Positions 8,262-16,043 of a DNA stretch of 36,851 nucleotides are shown here, piece by piece. The position numbers and the translations under genes were made by a program. Origin of the DNA: Metaruminococcus_A sp003150405 (GTDB lineage: Bacteria; Bacillota; Clostridia; Oscillospirales; Ruminococcaceae); the NCBI GenBank assembly GCA_902489745.1, contig CABUBB010000021.1:1-36851 (forward strand). The letters are read 5' to 3'. How positions within the stretch are numbered: the stretch's first letter is position 1; every line of letters begins with the position of its first letter. Under the pieces are notes generated by a model. That model did not search any database. It was given only the letters and a program-made list of their open reading frames with translations, and was not told the DNA's origin.

Positions 8262-9629
8262 CTAATTTTCCAGATGTACGCCGTCTTTCAACAGTGCCGT
8301 GCGGAGTTCGGCATAGGGCAGTTCACGGGTGCCGCACGCCTTGGCTGCGCAGAGCGCCGCTGCGGTTCCGGCCGCCTGCCCCTGTGCCATGCAGCTCACG
8401 GTGTTGCGGGTGGACATGTGTGCATCGTGGTCAGAGGTAATCAGCATACCCGCCGCCAGAAGGTTGTCAATTCCTTTGACCCGGAGCGCCCGGTAGGGAA
8501 TGCCGTAGGTGCCGCCGTCCTTAATTTTGAGCTGCGGCGCGCAGTCGTGGAATCCGTAGGCCATGACGTCATCCTCAAAATGGCGGCCCTGCAAAACGTC
8601 GTCGAGGGTGACGTCGTAATCACAGGTGATGCACCGCCCCCTGCGGATGCTGAAGGAGGGGCTGGTGCGCGCAATAAACGCTTTTTCACAGCCCGGTACA
8701 TATTTGCGCAGCAGCTCCACGGCTTTCAGCTGGCGGCGGCGCAGCTCAAGCTCGGCCAACACAGCTTCATCCCGGTTGGTGGGGCTCGTCTCCATTTTAT
8801 AGTTGAGCTTTAAAAACAGAAAGAAATCGTCATGCATTGAGGTGATGACAGCGGACATGCCGCATTTGGCTGCTTCTTCGTAAAATTCCGGGCATGCTTT
8901 GGCGAGCCTGCCGTCCACCCGGATGATCTTGCCGTCCCGGCCGTCTCGCACCCCTTCGCAGTACTGGGTCAAGGCGTTGTTTCGTTCAAAGAAGCGGTAG
9001 TATTCCTCCACGCTGACACCGCCGACACCAATGCTGTTTGCCACCGGATGATCGTTTGGTTCGGTGTAATCCGCCCCAGCCCGGGCGCAGAGGTCGCCGT
9101 AGCCGGTACAATCGACAAAGGCTTTGGCCAGAAAGGCCTCGCGCCCGGCGCGGCTTTCCACCAGTACGCCTTTGACCTGCGTGTTCTCCTTGATAACGTC
9201 GGCTAGCAGGGTGTTGACGAAGATGTGCACACCCGCCTCCTGCAGCATTTCAAAGGCGGTGAGCTTGTAAAGCTCGGTATCCACGACGGTGCAGACCGAG
9301 TCGTAATCCAGGCCCTTGCGCATTTCAGCGTGCCCGGTGGTGCCGCCTTTTTCTGCCAGGCGGTCGATGATTTCCTGTGGAATTCCCTTGACAACCTGCC
9401 GCTTTTCCACGCCTGGAAACGCCGTCCAGAGGTTGTAGTAGCTGTGCAGAGCGGTACCGCCTTCAACCACCACGCCGCCGAGGTAGCCTTTGGCTTCAAT
9501 GAGGGCGGTCCGGACCCCGTTTCGCGCCGCCGCAAGCGCTGCAACTACACCGCCGGTACCGCCGCCTGCGACAATGACGTCAAATTCCCGCACCGGGAGC
9601 TGTTTTGCCGGTTCTTGGTAATACTGCAT
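8262..9629 (-). CDS. FAD-dependent oxidoreductase
   Basis: The 455-residue protein starts with a Rossmann FAD-binding motif (FDVIVAGGGTGGVVAALAAARNGVRTALIEA; GGGTGG at 22-27, closing acidic residue in LIEAKGYLGG) and carries the later FVDCTGYGDLCARAG and LLAAGMLITSDHDAH segments, the second being the usual C-terminal FAD contact. This is the pattern of the FAD_oxidored group (PF12831-like), often found beside carbohydrate genes; the substrate is unknown. No signal peptide is visible. RBS AGAAAGGAAG precedes the ATG and a good promoter lies at 9770-9797. The downstream CarD-like gene is too far away to be clearly in the same operon. Confidence 0.85.
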   Translation of the reverse strand: MQYYQEPAKQLPVREFDVIVAGGGTGGVVAALAAARNGVRTALIEAKGYLGGVVVEGGTALHSYYNLWTAFPGVEKRQVVKGIPQEIIDRLAEKGGTTGHAEMRKGLDYDSVCTVVDTELYKLTAFEMLQEAGVHIFVNTLLADVIKENTQVKGVLVESRAGREAFLAKAFVDCTGYGDLCARAGADYTEPNDHPVANSIGVGGVSVEEYYRFFERNNALTQYCEGVRDGRDGKIIRVDGRLAKACPEFYEEAAKCGMSAVITSMHDDFFLFLKLNYKMETSPTNRDEAVLAELELRRRQLKAVELLRKYVPGCEKAFIARTSPSFSIRRGRCITCDYDVTLDDVLQGRHFEDDVMAYGFHDCAPQLKIKDGGTYGIPYRALRVKGIDNLLAAGMLITSDHDAHMSTRNTVSCMAQGQAAGTAAALCAAKACGTRELPYAELRTALLKDGVHLEN

Positions 9630-9769
9630 TTGAATTCTTCCTTTCTGGTTGGATTGGTATATATTGAATTTTACAGGAACAAAAGCAGTTCAACCGCCCG
9701 GAAGTAGGATAAAAAGGCGGTTGTCCGGAAAAGGGATTTCGAATTCAGCAAGGGATACGATATAATCCC

Positions 9770-9797
9770 AGTATAGCAGGTTCTAAAGAGAAGTCAA
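9770..9797 (-). promoter_or_regulatory. Promoter of the FAD oxidoreductase gene
   Basis: Minus strand: TTGACT (9797-9792), 16-nt spacer, TATACT (9775-9770). A second TATAAT-like box on the opposite strand at 9761-9766 is less well placed. Confidence 0.65.
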
Positions 9798-9925
9798 ACC
9801 GCTCCATACGCGCTTGGACAAGCGGAATGGTGGGAAAGCTCTCCGGCACGGCGTCTGAGGATCTGTTGCCGGAGCCTGTCCCACGGGATGAAGGGGCTTC
9901 CCCCGCTTAACGGCGGGGGGGAAGC

Positions 9926-10396
9926 TCAGTCAAAATATGCAGCCGGCGCGTAAAAGACGGCGTTTGTAATCCGCCCTTCAAAGCGGAGAGAAAGCCGGAC
10001 CGTTGCGGCATCCGCCGGGATTCGGAACCGCGCCACCCGGCGATGGGGCTCGCTGCGGATCCACGGGGAAATGTCGGTTTGAACCGAGCGGAAAAGCCGC
10101 CCGGCGGCGTCGTAAAAATCCGCCGCGAGAAAAACGTTTTCCGCTTCGTCCGCGCAGATCATATAGCCCCAGGTGATGCCGCCATGCACGCCGCGCACAT
10201 CAATGGGCATGTCGTAACGGTCTTCGGCCTTTTGACTGTCCAATCCATTTAGGCTGACACACCGGGTGTAATGCCCAGCAATGCAGTTTTGGCTGCCGGT
10301 GGTACCGGTGCTGGTAAAATACAGCGGTTCCCCGTCCGGGCCGGGAAGCCACTGGGAATTGAGAATGAGGTTTTGCTTCTTCAATGGCTGGTTCAT
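9926..10396 (-). CDS. Hypothetical protein, beta-rich, possible carbohydrate-binding fold
   Basis: The ATG at 10396 (MNQPLKKQNLILN) is chosen because GGGAGGAA stands 4-11 bases before it; this gives 156 residues. The frame could be extended upstream to 10435 but without an RBS. The sequence has the feel of a CBM/jelly-roll sandwich: N-terminal NLILNSQWLPG, then alternating strands (GGITWGYMICADEAENVFLAADFYDAAGR) and a C-terminal VARFRIPADAATVRLSLRFEG typical of the last strands of such modules. No catalytic domain or signal peptide is present, so it is an orphan module. Function unknown. Confidence 0.65.
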   Translation of the reverse strand: MNQPLKKQNLILNSQWLPGPDGEPLYFTSTGTTGSQNCIAGHYTRCVSLNGLDSQKAEDRYDMPIDVRGVHGGITWGYMICADEAENVFLAADFYDAAGRLFRSVQTDISPWIRSEPHRRVARFRIPADAATVRLSLRFEGRITNAVFYAPAAYFD

Positions 10397-10735
10397 GGGG
10401 TTCCTCCCTTGTACTGAAAGGCTGCGCCTGCACAAACTTCTGTTTAGTTCAATATATGACGGGAAGGAGAAGAAGGTGAGGCGGTGCTTGGTTGACAGCG
10501 CAGAAAAAGAGACTTATACTGAAACCAATTCAGAAAGAGCGTGCTTGTCTGGCCATTGTTCTGTAAGTGCGTTTTTTGGCGGCGCGGGGGCGCTCATACC
10601 TTGTTTGCTGTAGAACCAATGTTTTGCAGAAGGAATGAAACAGCGGGCCGAGCTGGATGCTTCCGGCAGGGCCGAACGTTTGCGGTGCCTGTCATTTTTG
10701 TAGGACTGCGCGAATTTGAGAAAGGGAGCCATACC
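10397..10735. other. Region with a strong rightward promoter and a long leader
   Basis: Besides the promoter at 10492-10520 there is a possible 45-residue frame opening with a GTG near 10476 behind GGAGAAGAAG, but it has no recognisable content and I do not call it. The rest is a leader of about 200 nt before the methyltransferase start. Confidence 0.5.
10492..10520 (+). promoter_or_regulatory. Strong sigma-A promoter upstream of the methyltransferase gene
   Basis: TTGACA (10492-10497), 17-nt spacer, TATACT (10515-10520). It lies about 215 bp before the TTG start at 10736, leaving a long untranslated leader. Confidence 0.75.
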
Positions 10736-11423
10736 TTGAAGTTTCCAAAAACCAACCAATACGACCAAACATTTCTCCGCGAAAATATGATGGGTTCCAA
10801 CGCCATGAAATTGTTGGAGGAGCTGGCGCAGCAGTTCCGGTTTGAACCGGGAATGCGGGTGCTGGATTTGGGCTGCGGCCGGGGGGCTAACCTCTATCTT
10901 TGCAAAGGAGTATGGTGTACAGGTGCATGCGACCGATCTATGGGTGCCTGCCACTGAAAATTTCAGACGCTTTCAGCAGTTGGGACTGGGCAGACAGATT
11001 GTCCCCATTCATGCGGAGGCGCACGCCCTCCCTTGTGCCGGCGGCTTTTTTGACGCAGTCGTCAGTGTAGACGTCTACTATTATTTTAGCCGGGATCTGG
11101 ATTATCTCGATGCCCATTTGGCCCCTCTGCACCATAGCACTGTCTGTGTCCAGGAAATTCATCCAAACTCTCCGGAAGCGATCGTCGCGGTCTGGTCCGC
11201 TGAAGGCTATGATACGTTCCAGACCTGTGCTTGGTGGGAGCGGCTGTTCCGGCAATCCAGGACGGTGGAGCTCCAGTCCATCGGCGAGCTGCAGGGAACG
11301 GCAGAGTGCTGGAATGACTGGCTGGCAACCGACAACGAGCGTGCCGTTGGCGACCGCAAGGCACGGGATACAGGCGCGCTTGATTGCCTGAATATGGTTG
11401 GAGTTGTGCTGAAAAAGCATTGA
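10736..11423 (+). pseudogene. SAM-dependent methyltransferase, frameshifted at a G6 tract
   Basis: The product of the repaired gene would be a class I methyltransferase of about 228 residues. A TTG start at 10736 behind GAAAGGGAG gives MKFPKTNQYDQTFLREN, then the SAM motif RVLDLGCGRG. At the G6 run 10881-10886 the frame then goes wrong. The next frame carries the natural continuation: LTSIFAKEYGVQVHATDLWV, the acidic motif II, FDAVVSVDVYYYF (motif IV) and a tail ending WLATDNERAVGDRKARD...VVLKKH. Removing one G joins the two parts perfectly (GRGLTSIF). The segment around 11125-11160 also looks short compared with relatives, lacking the usual PGG turn. As written the gene yields only a 73-residue stub. 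Substrate unknown. Confidence 0.8.
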
Positions 11424-11475
11424 ATGGTTTGGGAATGCGGCATGGGCCGCAGAAATAGGACTGAGGTGGAGCAAA

Positions 11476-12354
11476 ATGGCAAAAAAGGCTGCTAAAGAGC
11501 AGGAGACAACAGGACAGCAAACGCCGTTTTTTATGAGGTGCAGGGAATGGGTGGGTGACCTGAACTTCTGGCAGCTCCTTTTGGGAACCGGTGTATTCAG
11601 CGGGGTCCTCACGGTGGTGTATACCGTGTTTTACCGCCAGAATTGCGAGGAGTTTTACAACATACCGGGCCGGTATTTCAGTGCCGATATTCAGGAGAAA
11701 GCGTTTTATTTGCTGCTGGTTGCCGGTATGGTTGTTTTTCCGTTTCTGCTCGGCCAGATGAAACGGCGCGCATTAAAACGGGGGGAGTACAACCGTTCCA
11801 TGCGCGGCTACCTTGCCGTTTTAACGACCTTTGTCGGCCTGGTTTACGGTGCGATCAACACCTTTGGCATGAACCTCTTTCTCAAATGGTTTTCCAGAGA
11901 GTGTTTTGATGTTTCCTGGCTGCGGCTGTGGCTTTTGCAGGAGATCCCTTTTTTTGTCATGCTGTTTTTGTATGTAGCCTTTGGTATTGTAGTTTTTCTG
12001 TATTTCATCCTGTTCGATTTTCGTGCGCTTGACAGCAAAAGCCGGTGGAAGAACAGGTTCCACCGGGTGGTATTTGCTGCTGCGTTTGTTATCACCCTTT
12101 TGACCTTTGCCCTGATTAACCTGGCAAAGCTAGGCAGCGGGCCGGAATTATCCACAAGATATGAGGTGTTTGAGGCGGACGGCAGGCAGCTTGCCGTCAT
12201 AGCCGTTTACGACGGGAACCTGCTGGCGGTGCCGTATCGTGTTGAGGAGGAAACCGCCTACCTGGATACTTCCCGCTACCGGCTTTATCCGGCCGTGGGG
12301 CAGGAGCTTTCGCTGGCAGAGTTTGCGGATGTGCTCTGTGAAGAGAAAGAATAG
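11476..12354 (+). CDS. Integral membrane protein of unknown function
   Basis: The 292-residue protein has five hydrophobic segments that could span the membrane: about 30-52 (FWQLLLGTGVFSGVLTVVYTVF), 75-93 (AFYLLLVAGMVVFPFLLG), 110-132 (YLAVLTTFVGLVYGAINTFG), 152-178 (LLQEIPFFVMLFLYVAFGIVVFLYFIL) and 198-216. A soluble C-terminal domain of about 75 residues (STRYEVFEADGRQLAVIAVYDGNLLAVPYRVEEETAYLDTSRYRLYP...) follows the last segment. I recognise no family. RBS GAGGTGGAG precedes ATG. It lies about 50 bp after the methyltransferase pseudogene and may share its promoter. A bidirectional terminator follows at 12478-12515. Confidence 0.75.
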   Translation: MAKKAAKEQETTGQQTPFFMRCREWVGDLNFWQLLLGTGVFSGVLTVVYTVFYRQNCEEFYNIPGRYFSADIQEKAFYLLLVAGMVVFPFLLGQMKRRALKRGEYNRSMRGYLAVLTTFVGLVYGAINTFGMNLFLKWFSRECFDVSWLRLWLLQEIPFFVMLFLYVAFGIVVFLYFILFDFRALDSKSRWKNRFHRVVFAAAFVITLLTFALINLAKLGSGPELSTRYEVFEADGRQLAVIAVYDGNLLAVPYRVEEETAYLDTSRYRLYPAVGQELSLAEFADVLCEEKE

Positions 12355-12477
12355 CGGCTGGGAAAGGTTTGTTGACGGACCGGACAGACGGCCTCTGCCG
12401 CTTTTCGGGTTGGCGTGCCGACGAGCAAAGGCTTTGCCGTGTCAAAGCGGAAAATAATATTGTAATTAAAAAGAAAC

Positions 12478-12515
12478 AAACGAAAAGCCCCGGCATTTGC
12501 TGGAGCTTTTCGTTT
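12478..12515. terminator. Bidirectional terminator
   Basis: Outer arms AAACGAAAAGC (12478-12488) and GCTTTTCGTTT (12505-12515) with a partly paired inner stem (CCCGGC/GCTGGA) and ATTT loop. It separates the converging membrane-protein gene and the alpha/beta hydrolase gene. Confidence 0.75.
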
Positions 12516-12527
12516 GCAAGAAAGAGC

Positions 12528-13520
12528 CTATGGCTGGAACGGAAGGGCGGCGAGCTCGGCCGCAAGTGCTTCCAATGCGTTATCCGGAAGGTGTTCCGGG
12601 TCGAATTTTGCATATTGCCGGATGTTGTACCGCCGCACCAGCCGCGGCATGGAATGCCGTTCGATATCCGGAAGGTATTTGAGCAACACTTCACGCGATT
12701 CCGGATGGGCAAGCAGGCTGCCAATCTGCACCTCGTCGGTAAAGCCGCCGGCGTCCTCTGCTGTTTGATACGAGAACATGCTGCGCGGCGTCTCAAACGG
12801 GCCAAAGATATTGAACAGCCAGTTGGTGCAGAGCTGCATCCAGCCGGCAAAGTCGGCGTTTGTGTTTTCCACAATGCCGTTGGAGGAAAGCGGACGGCCG
12901 GTTGCCATGCCATGCTGGCCGTTTTGGAAGATGTGCATTTCAAACGGGACGTCGTTCCGGTTGAGCGCCGCTGCAAAGGCAAGGCTGTTTCCAACCGGGC
13001 AGACCGGGTCTTCCCAGGTGTGGAACAGGAAGCAGGGCGGCGTATCGGCACAGACATGCTCTACCGGCGAGGGGCGTTCCGGAGAACGGAGGGCGGTATC
13101 CAGCGCGCCGTAGCCGAGCACTAGTGCGTTGGGCCGGATATCCCCTATCGTCCCCAGGCAGGCTGCGAGATGCGCACCCGCCGAGAACCCGCAGACGGCA
13201 ATTTTGTCCGGGTGAATGCCCCACTCCGCCGCATGGCCGCGCACAGCGCGTAGCGCGCCCTCTGCATCGCGCAGAGGTTGGGGGAACACCGCCTTTTCTT
13301 TGACCGAATAACGCAGCACAAAGGTTTGGAAGCCCTGCGCCGCGAAAAAGAGGGCTACCGGTTCGGCTTCGCGGTCGGAGCAGCGCTGGTAAGCGCCGCC
13401 GGGAAAGATAAGCAAAGCCGGCCGGGCGGTCATGTTGGAAAATTCGGGGGACGGATCCTGGATATAGCAGGTGAGTTTGCCCAGACCGTCTGGGGCGAGG
13501 TCAAGGGTGAAGCATTGCAT
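12528..13520 (-). CDS. Alpha/beta hydrolase, esterase (acetyl-xylan-esterase-like)
   Basis: The 330-residue protein shows the alpha/beta hydrolase layout of the BD-FAE/Axe2-like esterases: oxyanion-hole strand PALLIFPGGAYQRCSDREAEPVALFFAAQGF, nucleophile elbow VCGFSAGAHLAA, charge-relay Asp in FHTWEDPVCPV and His in FQNGQHGM. It has no signal peptide and should act in the cytoplasm, perhaps removing acetyl groups from imported oligosaccharides; the substrate is inferred. The last ~100 residues (LSSNGIVENTNADFAGWMQLCTNWLF...) are an extra helical tail. RBS AAAGGAGGA lies 8 bases before the ATG. It lies downstream of the MATE gene on the same strand; the gap holds a terminator-like hairpin. Confidence 0.85.
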   Translation of the reverse strand: MQCFTLDLAPDGLGKLTCYIQDPSPEFSNMTARPALLIFPGGAYQRCSDREAEPVALFFAAQGFQTFVLRYSVKEKAVFPQPLRDAEGALRAVRGHAAEWGIHPDKIAVCGFSAGAHLAACLGTIGDIRPNALVLGYGALDTALRSPERPSPVEHVCADTPPCFLFHTWEDPVCPVGNSLAFAAALNRNDVPFEMHIFQNGQHGMATGRPLSSNGIVENTNADFAGWMQLCTNWLFNIFGPFETPRSMFSYQTAEDAGGFTDEVQIGSLLAHPESREVLLKYLPDIERHSMPRLVRRYNIRQYAKFDPEHLPDNALEALAAELAALPFQP

Positions 13521-13576
13521 GGGTAAGTTCCTCCTTTAGGGATAGGGTAGGTATATGACGTAAAGATAAAACCGAT

Positions 13577-15205
13577 TCAGCAGCGCACAGCTTGGTGCGG
13601 CAGGTGGAAAGAGAGAAGGGAGAAGCCGGAAAGGGCACTGCCGTATATCGTCGAAAAAGAGGCTGCCACAGTGCCGGTTTTATCGTTTTCCGATACGGCG
13701 GGAGAGGATTGGGACAAGATTTGGCAGAGCGGCAAAATCCTCCCACAGTGGCATGAGAGGATATGTTTTAAGCGCCGGATGACACAGGGCGGCCGCCCGC
13801 TGGCACTTCTTCTGCGGAGGCGGCTTGTTCCAGCTGCTTCAGGTCGCGGAAATAGCCGCGCAGCAGCGGGAAGCAGCAGGCAAAGGTCAGCAAATCGGCC
13901 GCTGGCTGGGTAAGCTGCACCCCGGTCAGGCCAAAGCAGGCGGGCAGAATGAGAATGAGCGGCAGGAAGAAGATGCCCTGCCGGCAGGAAGAAGATGCCC
14001 TGCCGGCAGGAGGAAATAAAGGTCGCCTGCCAGGAACGGCCCAGCACCTGAAAGGTCATGTTGCAGATGACAATGAGCGGCTGGAAGATAAGCGCCACGC
14101 ACTGCGCGCGGCAGGCGAGCGCGCCAATGGCGATGACTTCGGCGTCATCCCGGCGGAACAGCGCCATAATCTGCGGCGCAAAAAGGAAACCGACTGTACC
14201 CAGTACCGTGAGCAGCACAAGGCCGACGGTGAGTGAGAAACGGAAGGCATGACGAACACGGCTGTATTTTTTGGCACCGTAATTAAAACCAACCACCGGT
14301 TGGTAGCCCTGCCCAAACCCGAGCATGGCCGAGAGCACCAGCATAAAAATGCGCCCGACAATCGACATGGCGGCAACAGCGGGGTCCCCGTAGGCTGCGG
14401 CGCTGACGTTGAGCGCCACCGTTGCAATGCTGGCGAGCCCCTGACGGCAGAAAGAGGGCAGCCCGGTTTTTACAATCAGCCAATAAGTTTGCCACTGGCG
14501 GGAAACCTGTCGGATGGAAAGCCGTACCACGCTTTTGCCGCGTAAGAAAAAGCTGAGCAGAATACAGAAGCTCACGCACTGGCTCAACAGGGTGGCAATG
14601 GCCGCGCCGCCAATGCCCAGCCCAAACACAAAGATAAACAGCGGGTCCAACCCAATGTTGAGAATACCGCCGGTGGCAATGCCGAACATGGCGAGGAACG
14701 CCTTGCCCTGTGAGCGCAGAAGGTTGTTGAGCACAAAGGAGGCGCACATGACCGGTGCGCCGAACAGGATGTATTGGGCGTAATCCCGGGCATAGGGCAG
14801 GATGGTTGGCGTTGCGCCCAACGCCCCCATGAGCGGGTTGAGAAAGAGCAGCCCAAACACCGAAAGCAGCAGCCCAAAGGCGAGGGCGGTAAAAAAAGCG
14901 GTGGATCCGGTTCGGTTGGCTTCGTCGTTTTTCTGTTGGCCCAGCAGCCGGGAGATAAGGCTGCCCGCCCCCATACCAAGCATAAAGCCGATGGCCTGAA
15001 TGATTGCCATGAGGGAAAAGACAATCCCAACGGCGCCGGCGGCGCTGGTGCCGAGCTGCGAAACAAAGGCGGTATCCGCCATGTTGTAGATAGCGGTGGT
15101 CATCATGCTGATGACCGTTGGAACCGCGAGGGTTACAATTAATTTTGGAATGGGCGTTTGGGTCATTTTGTTGTATTGCGCCTGTTCGGCGGTGGATGGT
15201 TGCAT
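13577..15205 (-). CDS. MATE family multidrug/Na+ antiporter, C-terminus frameshifted by a 22-bp duplication
   Basis: The first ~400 residues are a clear MATE transporter (LAVPTVISMMTTAIYNMADTAFVSQLG, MGAGSLISRLLGQ, GFGQGYQPVVGFNYGA), normally 12 membrane segments using a Na+ or H+ gradient. After SSCRQGIFFLPAG the sequence turns into a non-membrane, Arg/Ser-rich read. The cause is a 22-bp tandem duplication at 13961-14004. With one copy the frame continues LILILPACFGLTGVQLTQP..., gives a normal last helix and ends at a stop at 13768-13770, for a 471-residue protein of typical length. The ATG at 15205 is preceded by AAAGGGGG; a TTG at 15247 is possible but has no good RBS. The gene follows a MarR regulator, suggesting drug-responsive control. 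Function of the damaged form is doubtful. Confidence 0.88.
   Translation of the reverse strand: MQPSTAEQAQYNKMTQTPIPKLIVTLAVPTVISMMTTAIYNMADTAFVSQLGTSAAGAVGIVFSLMAIIQAIGFMLGMGAGSLISRLLGQQKNDEANRTGSTAFFTALAFGLLLSVFGLLFLNPLMGALGATPTILPYARDYAQYILFGAPVMCASFVLNNLLRSQGKAFLAMFGIATGGILNIGLDPLFIFVFGLGIGGAAIATLLSQCVSFCILLSFFLRGKSVVRLSIRQVSRQWQTYWLIVKTGLPSFCRQGLASIATVALNVSAAAYGDPAVAAMSIVGRIFMLVLSAMLGFGQGYQPVVGFNYGAKKYSRVRHAFRFSLTVGLVLLTVLGTVGFLFAPQIMALFRRDDAEVIAIGALACRAQCVALIFQPLIVICNMTFQVLGRSWQATFISSCRQGIFFLPAGHLLPAAHSHSARLLWPDRGAAYPASGRFADLCLLLPAAARLFPRPEAAGTSRLRRRSASGRPPCVIRRLKHILSCHCGRILPLCQILSQSSPAVSENDKTGTVAASFSTIYGSALSGFSLLSFHLPHQAVRC
13733..13762 (-). terminator. Terminator after the original MATE stop codon
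   Basis: On the minus strand ATCCTC (13762-13757) pairs with GAGGAT (13742-13737) around a partly paired loop and is followed by TTTT. It lies six bases past the unshifted MATE stop (13768), which supports that stop as the original gene end; the present shifted frame runs through it. Confidence 0.5.
13961..14004. repeat. 22-bp perfect tandem duplication within the MATE gene
   Basis: Units at 13961-13982 and 13983-14004 are identical and followed by a 6-base start of a third copy. Each unit begins GGCAGG and ends CCTGCC, so it has inverted ends that can fold. 22 is not a multiple of three, hence the frameshift. Confidence 0.95.
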
Positions 15206-15239
15206 GGTTTGGATACCCCCTTTGTATTTGTAACTGAAA

Positions 15240-15668
15240 TCAGTCAATGTTTCGGCCGGTTAAATTATGGTACATGCGGCAGAGATACTCCACAAACTGC
15301 TTCTTTTCGGTCTCGGTAAAACCGGAGAGGGAGATGTTTTCCACCTGGTCAAAGTGATACTGCATTTTTTTCTGTGCTTGTTTGCCTGCGCTGGTGATGG
15401 ATATGCATTCGGCCCGGCGGTCCCCCGGCGCCGGTTCCCGCTGGATCAGCCCCGCGGATTCCATGGTGCTGAGCAGGCGTGAAATGGTGGCCGGCTCAAT
15501 TTCACAGGCGGCGGCAAGCTCCTTTTGCATGCAGCGGTCGCGCAGGGTGAGGAATCCTAAAATTTTTGGCTGTCCGGGCGAAAGGCCCAGCTCCGCCATA
15601 TAAGGGCGCACCTGGTTGCGCTGCGCATGGAACGCTTTTAGAATGATGAGGTGAAACGGTGTTTTCAT
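15240..15668 (-). CDS. MarR family transcriptional regulator
   Basis: The 142-residue protein has the MarR winged-helix layout: helix 1-2 HLIILKAFHAQRNQVRPYMAELGLSPGQPKILGFL, recognition helix EIEPATISRLLSTMESAGLI, wing QREPAPGDRRAECISITSAG with the conserved D-R-R, and a C-terminal dimerisation helix. It lies directly upstream of the MATE gene, 34 bp apart, and the pair probably form an operon in which the regulator represses itself and the pump until a drug or phenolic ligand binds. Palindromic sites overlap its promoter. RBS GGGGGT lies about 10 bases before the ATG. Confidence 0.92.
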   Translation of the reverse strand: MKTPFHLIILKAFHAQRNQVRPYMAELGLSPGQPKILGFLTLRDRCMQKELAAACEIEPATISRLLSTMESAGLIQREPAPGDRRAECISITSAGKQAQKKMQYHFDQVENISLSGFTETEKKQFVEYLCRMYHNLTGRNID

Positions 15669-15717
15669 GGAAAAAGACCCCCGTTAAAACGGCATGAGGT
15701 TTCCCATGCCATAAAGA

Positions 15718-15773
15718 TTAGCAAGCTAATTGTTATTAAGCTAACTATACTCCTTTTGGGGTTCTTCTGTCAA
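15718..15773 (-). promoter_or_regulatory. marR-MATE promoter with palindromic operators
   Basis: Minus strand: TTGACA (15773-15768), 18-nt spacer, TATAGT (15749-15744). Just downstream lie the perfect palindrome TTAGCAAGCTAA (15718-15729) and a related TTAAGCTAA (15736-15744) that overlaps the -10 box. These are the right size and place for MarR dimer sites. Confidence 0.7.
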
Positions 15774-16043
15774 GAAAAATGCGGGATTCCCGATCTGTTA
15801 ACAATCATTTTGCCATTTACGGCCCAATCGGAAAAATGCTGCACGAATCCCTTGCGGAAAGCAGCGTTCGCTTTGACTGGTCTGATAGGAGTAAGTGGTT
15901 AAAGCAGATGTCCGGGGTGCAAGTCTGGCACACCGGCTGTTTTTGTGGGAGTACCGGTTGTTTCTATATGGTTCCGCTGTCTTTCTTGCACTGTTTGTCC
16001 GGCTGTGTTATTATGAACCCAGAAAGGAAAAGGGGGTAACCGT
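15774..16043. other. Intergenic stretch before the acetyltransferase
   Basis: Between the marR promoter and the acetyltransferase start I see only the rightward promoter at 15986-16014. Short frames here (for example 15779-16039) lack motifs. Confidence 0.5.
15986..16014 (+). promoter_or_regulatory. Promoter of the double acetyltransferase gene
   Basis: TTGCAC (15986-15991), 17-nt spacer, TATTAT (16009-16014), 29 bp before the ATG, with AAAGGAAAAGGGGG as ribosome binding region. Confidence 0.65.
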
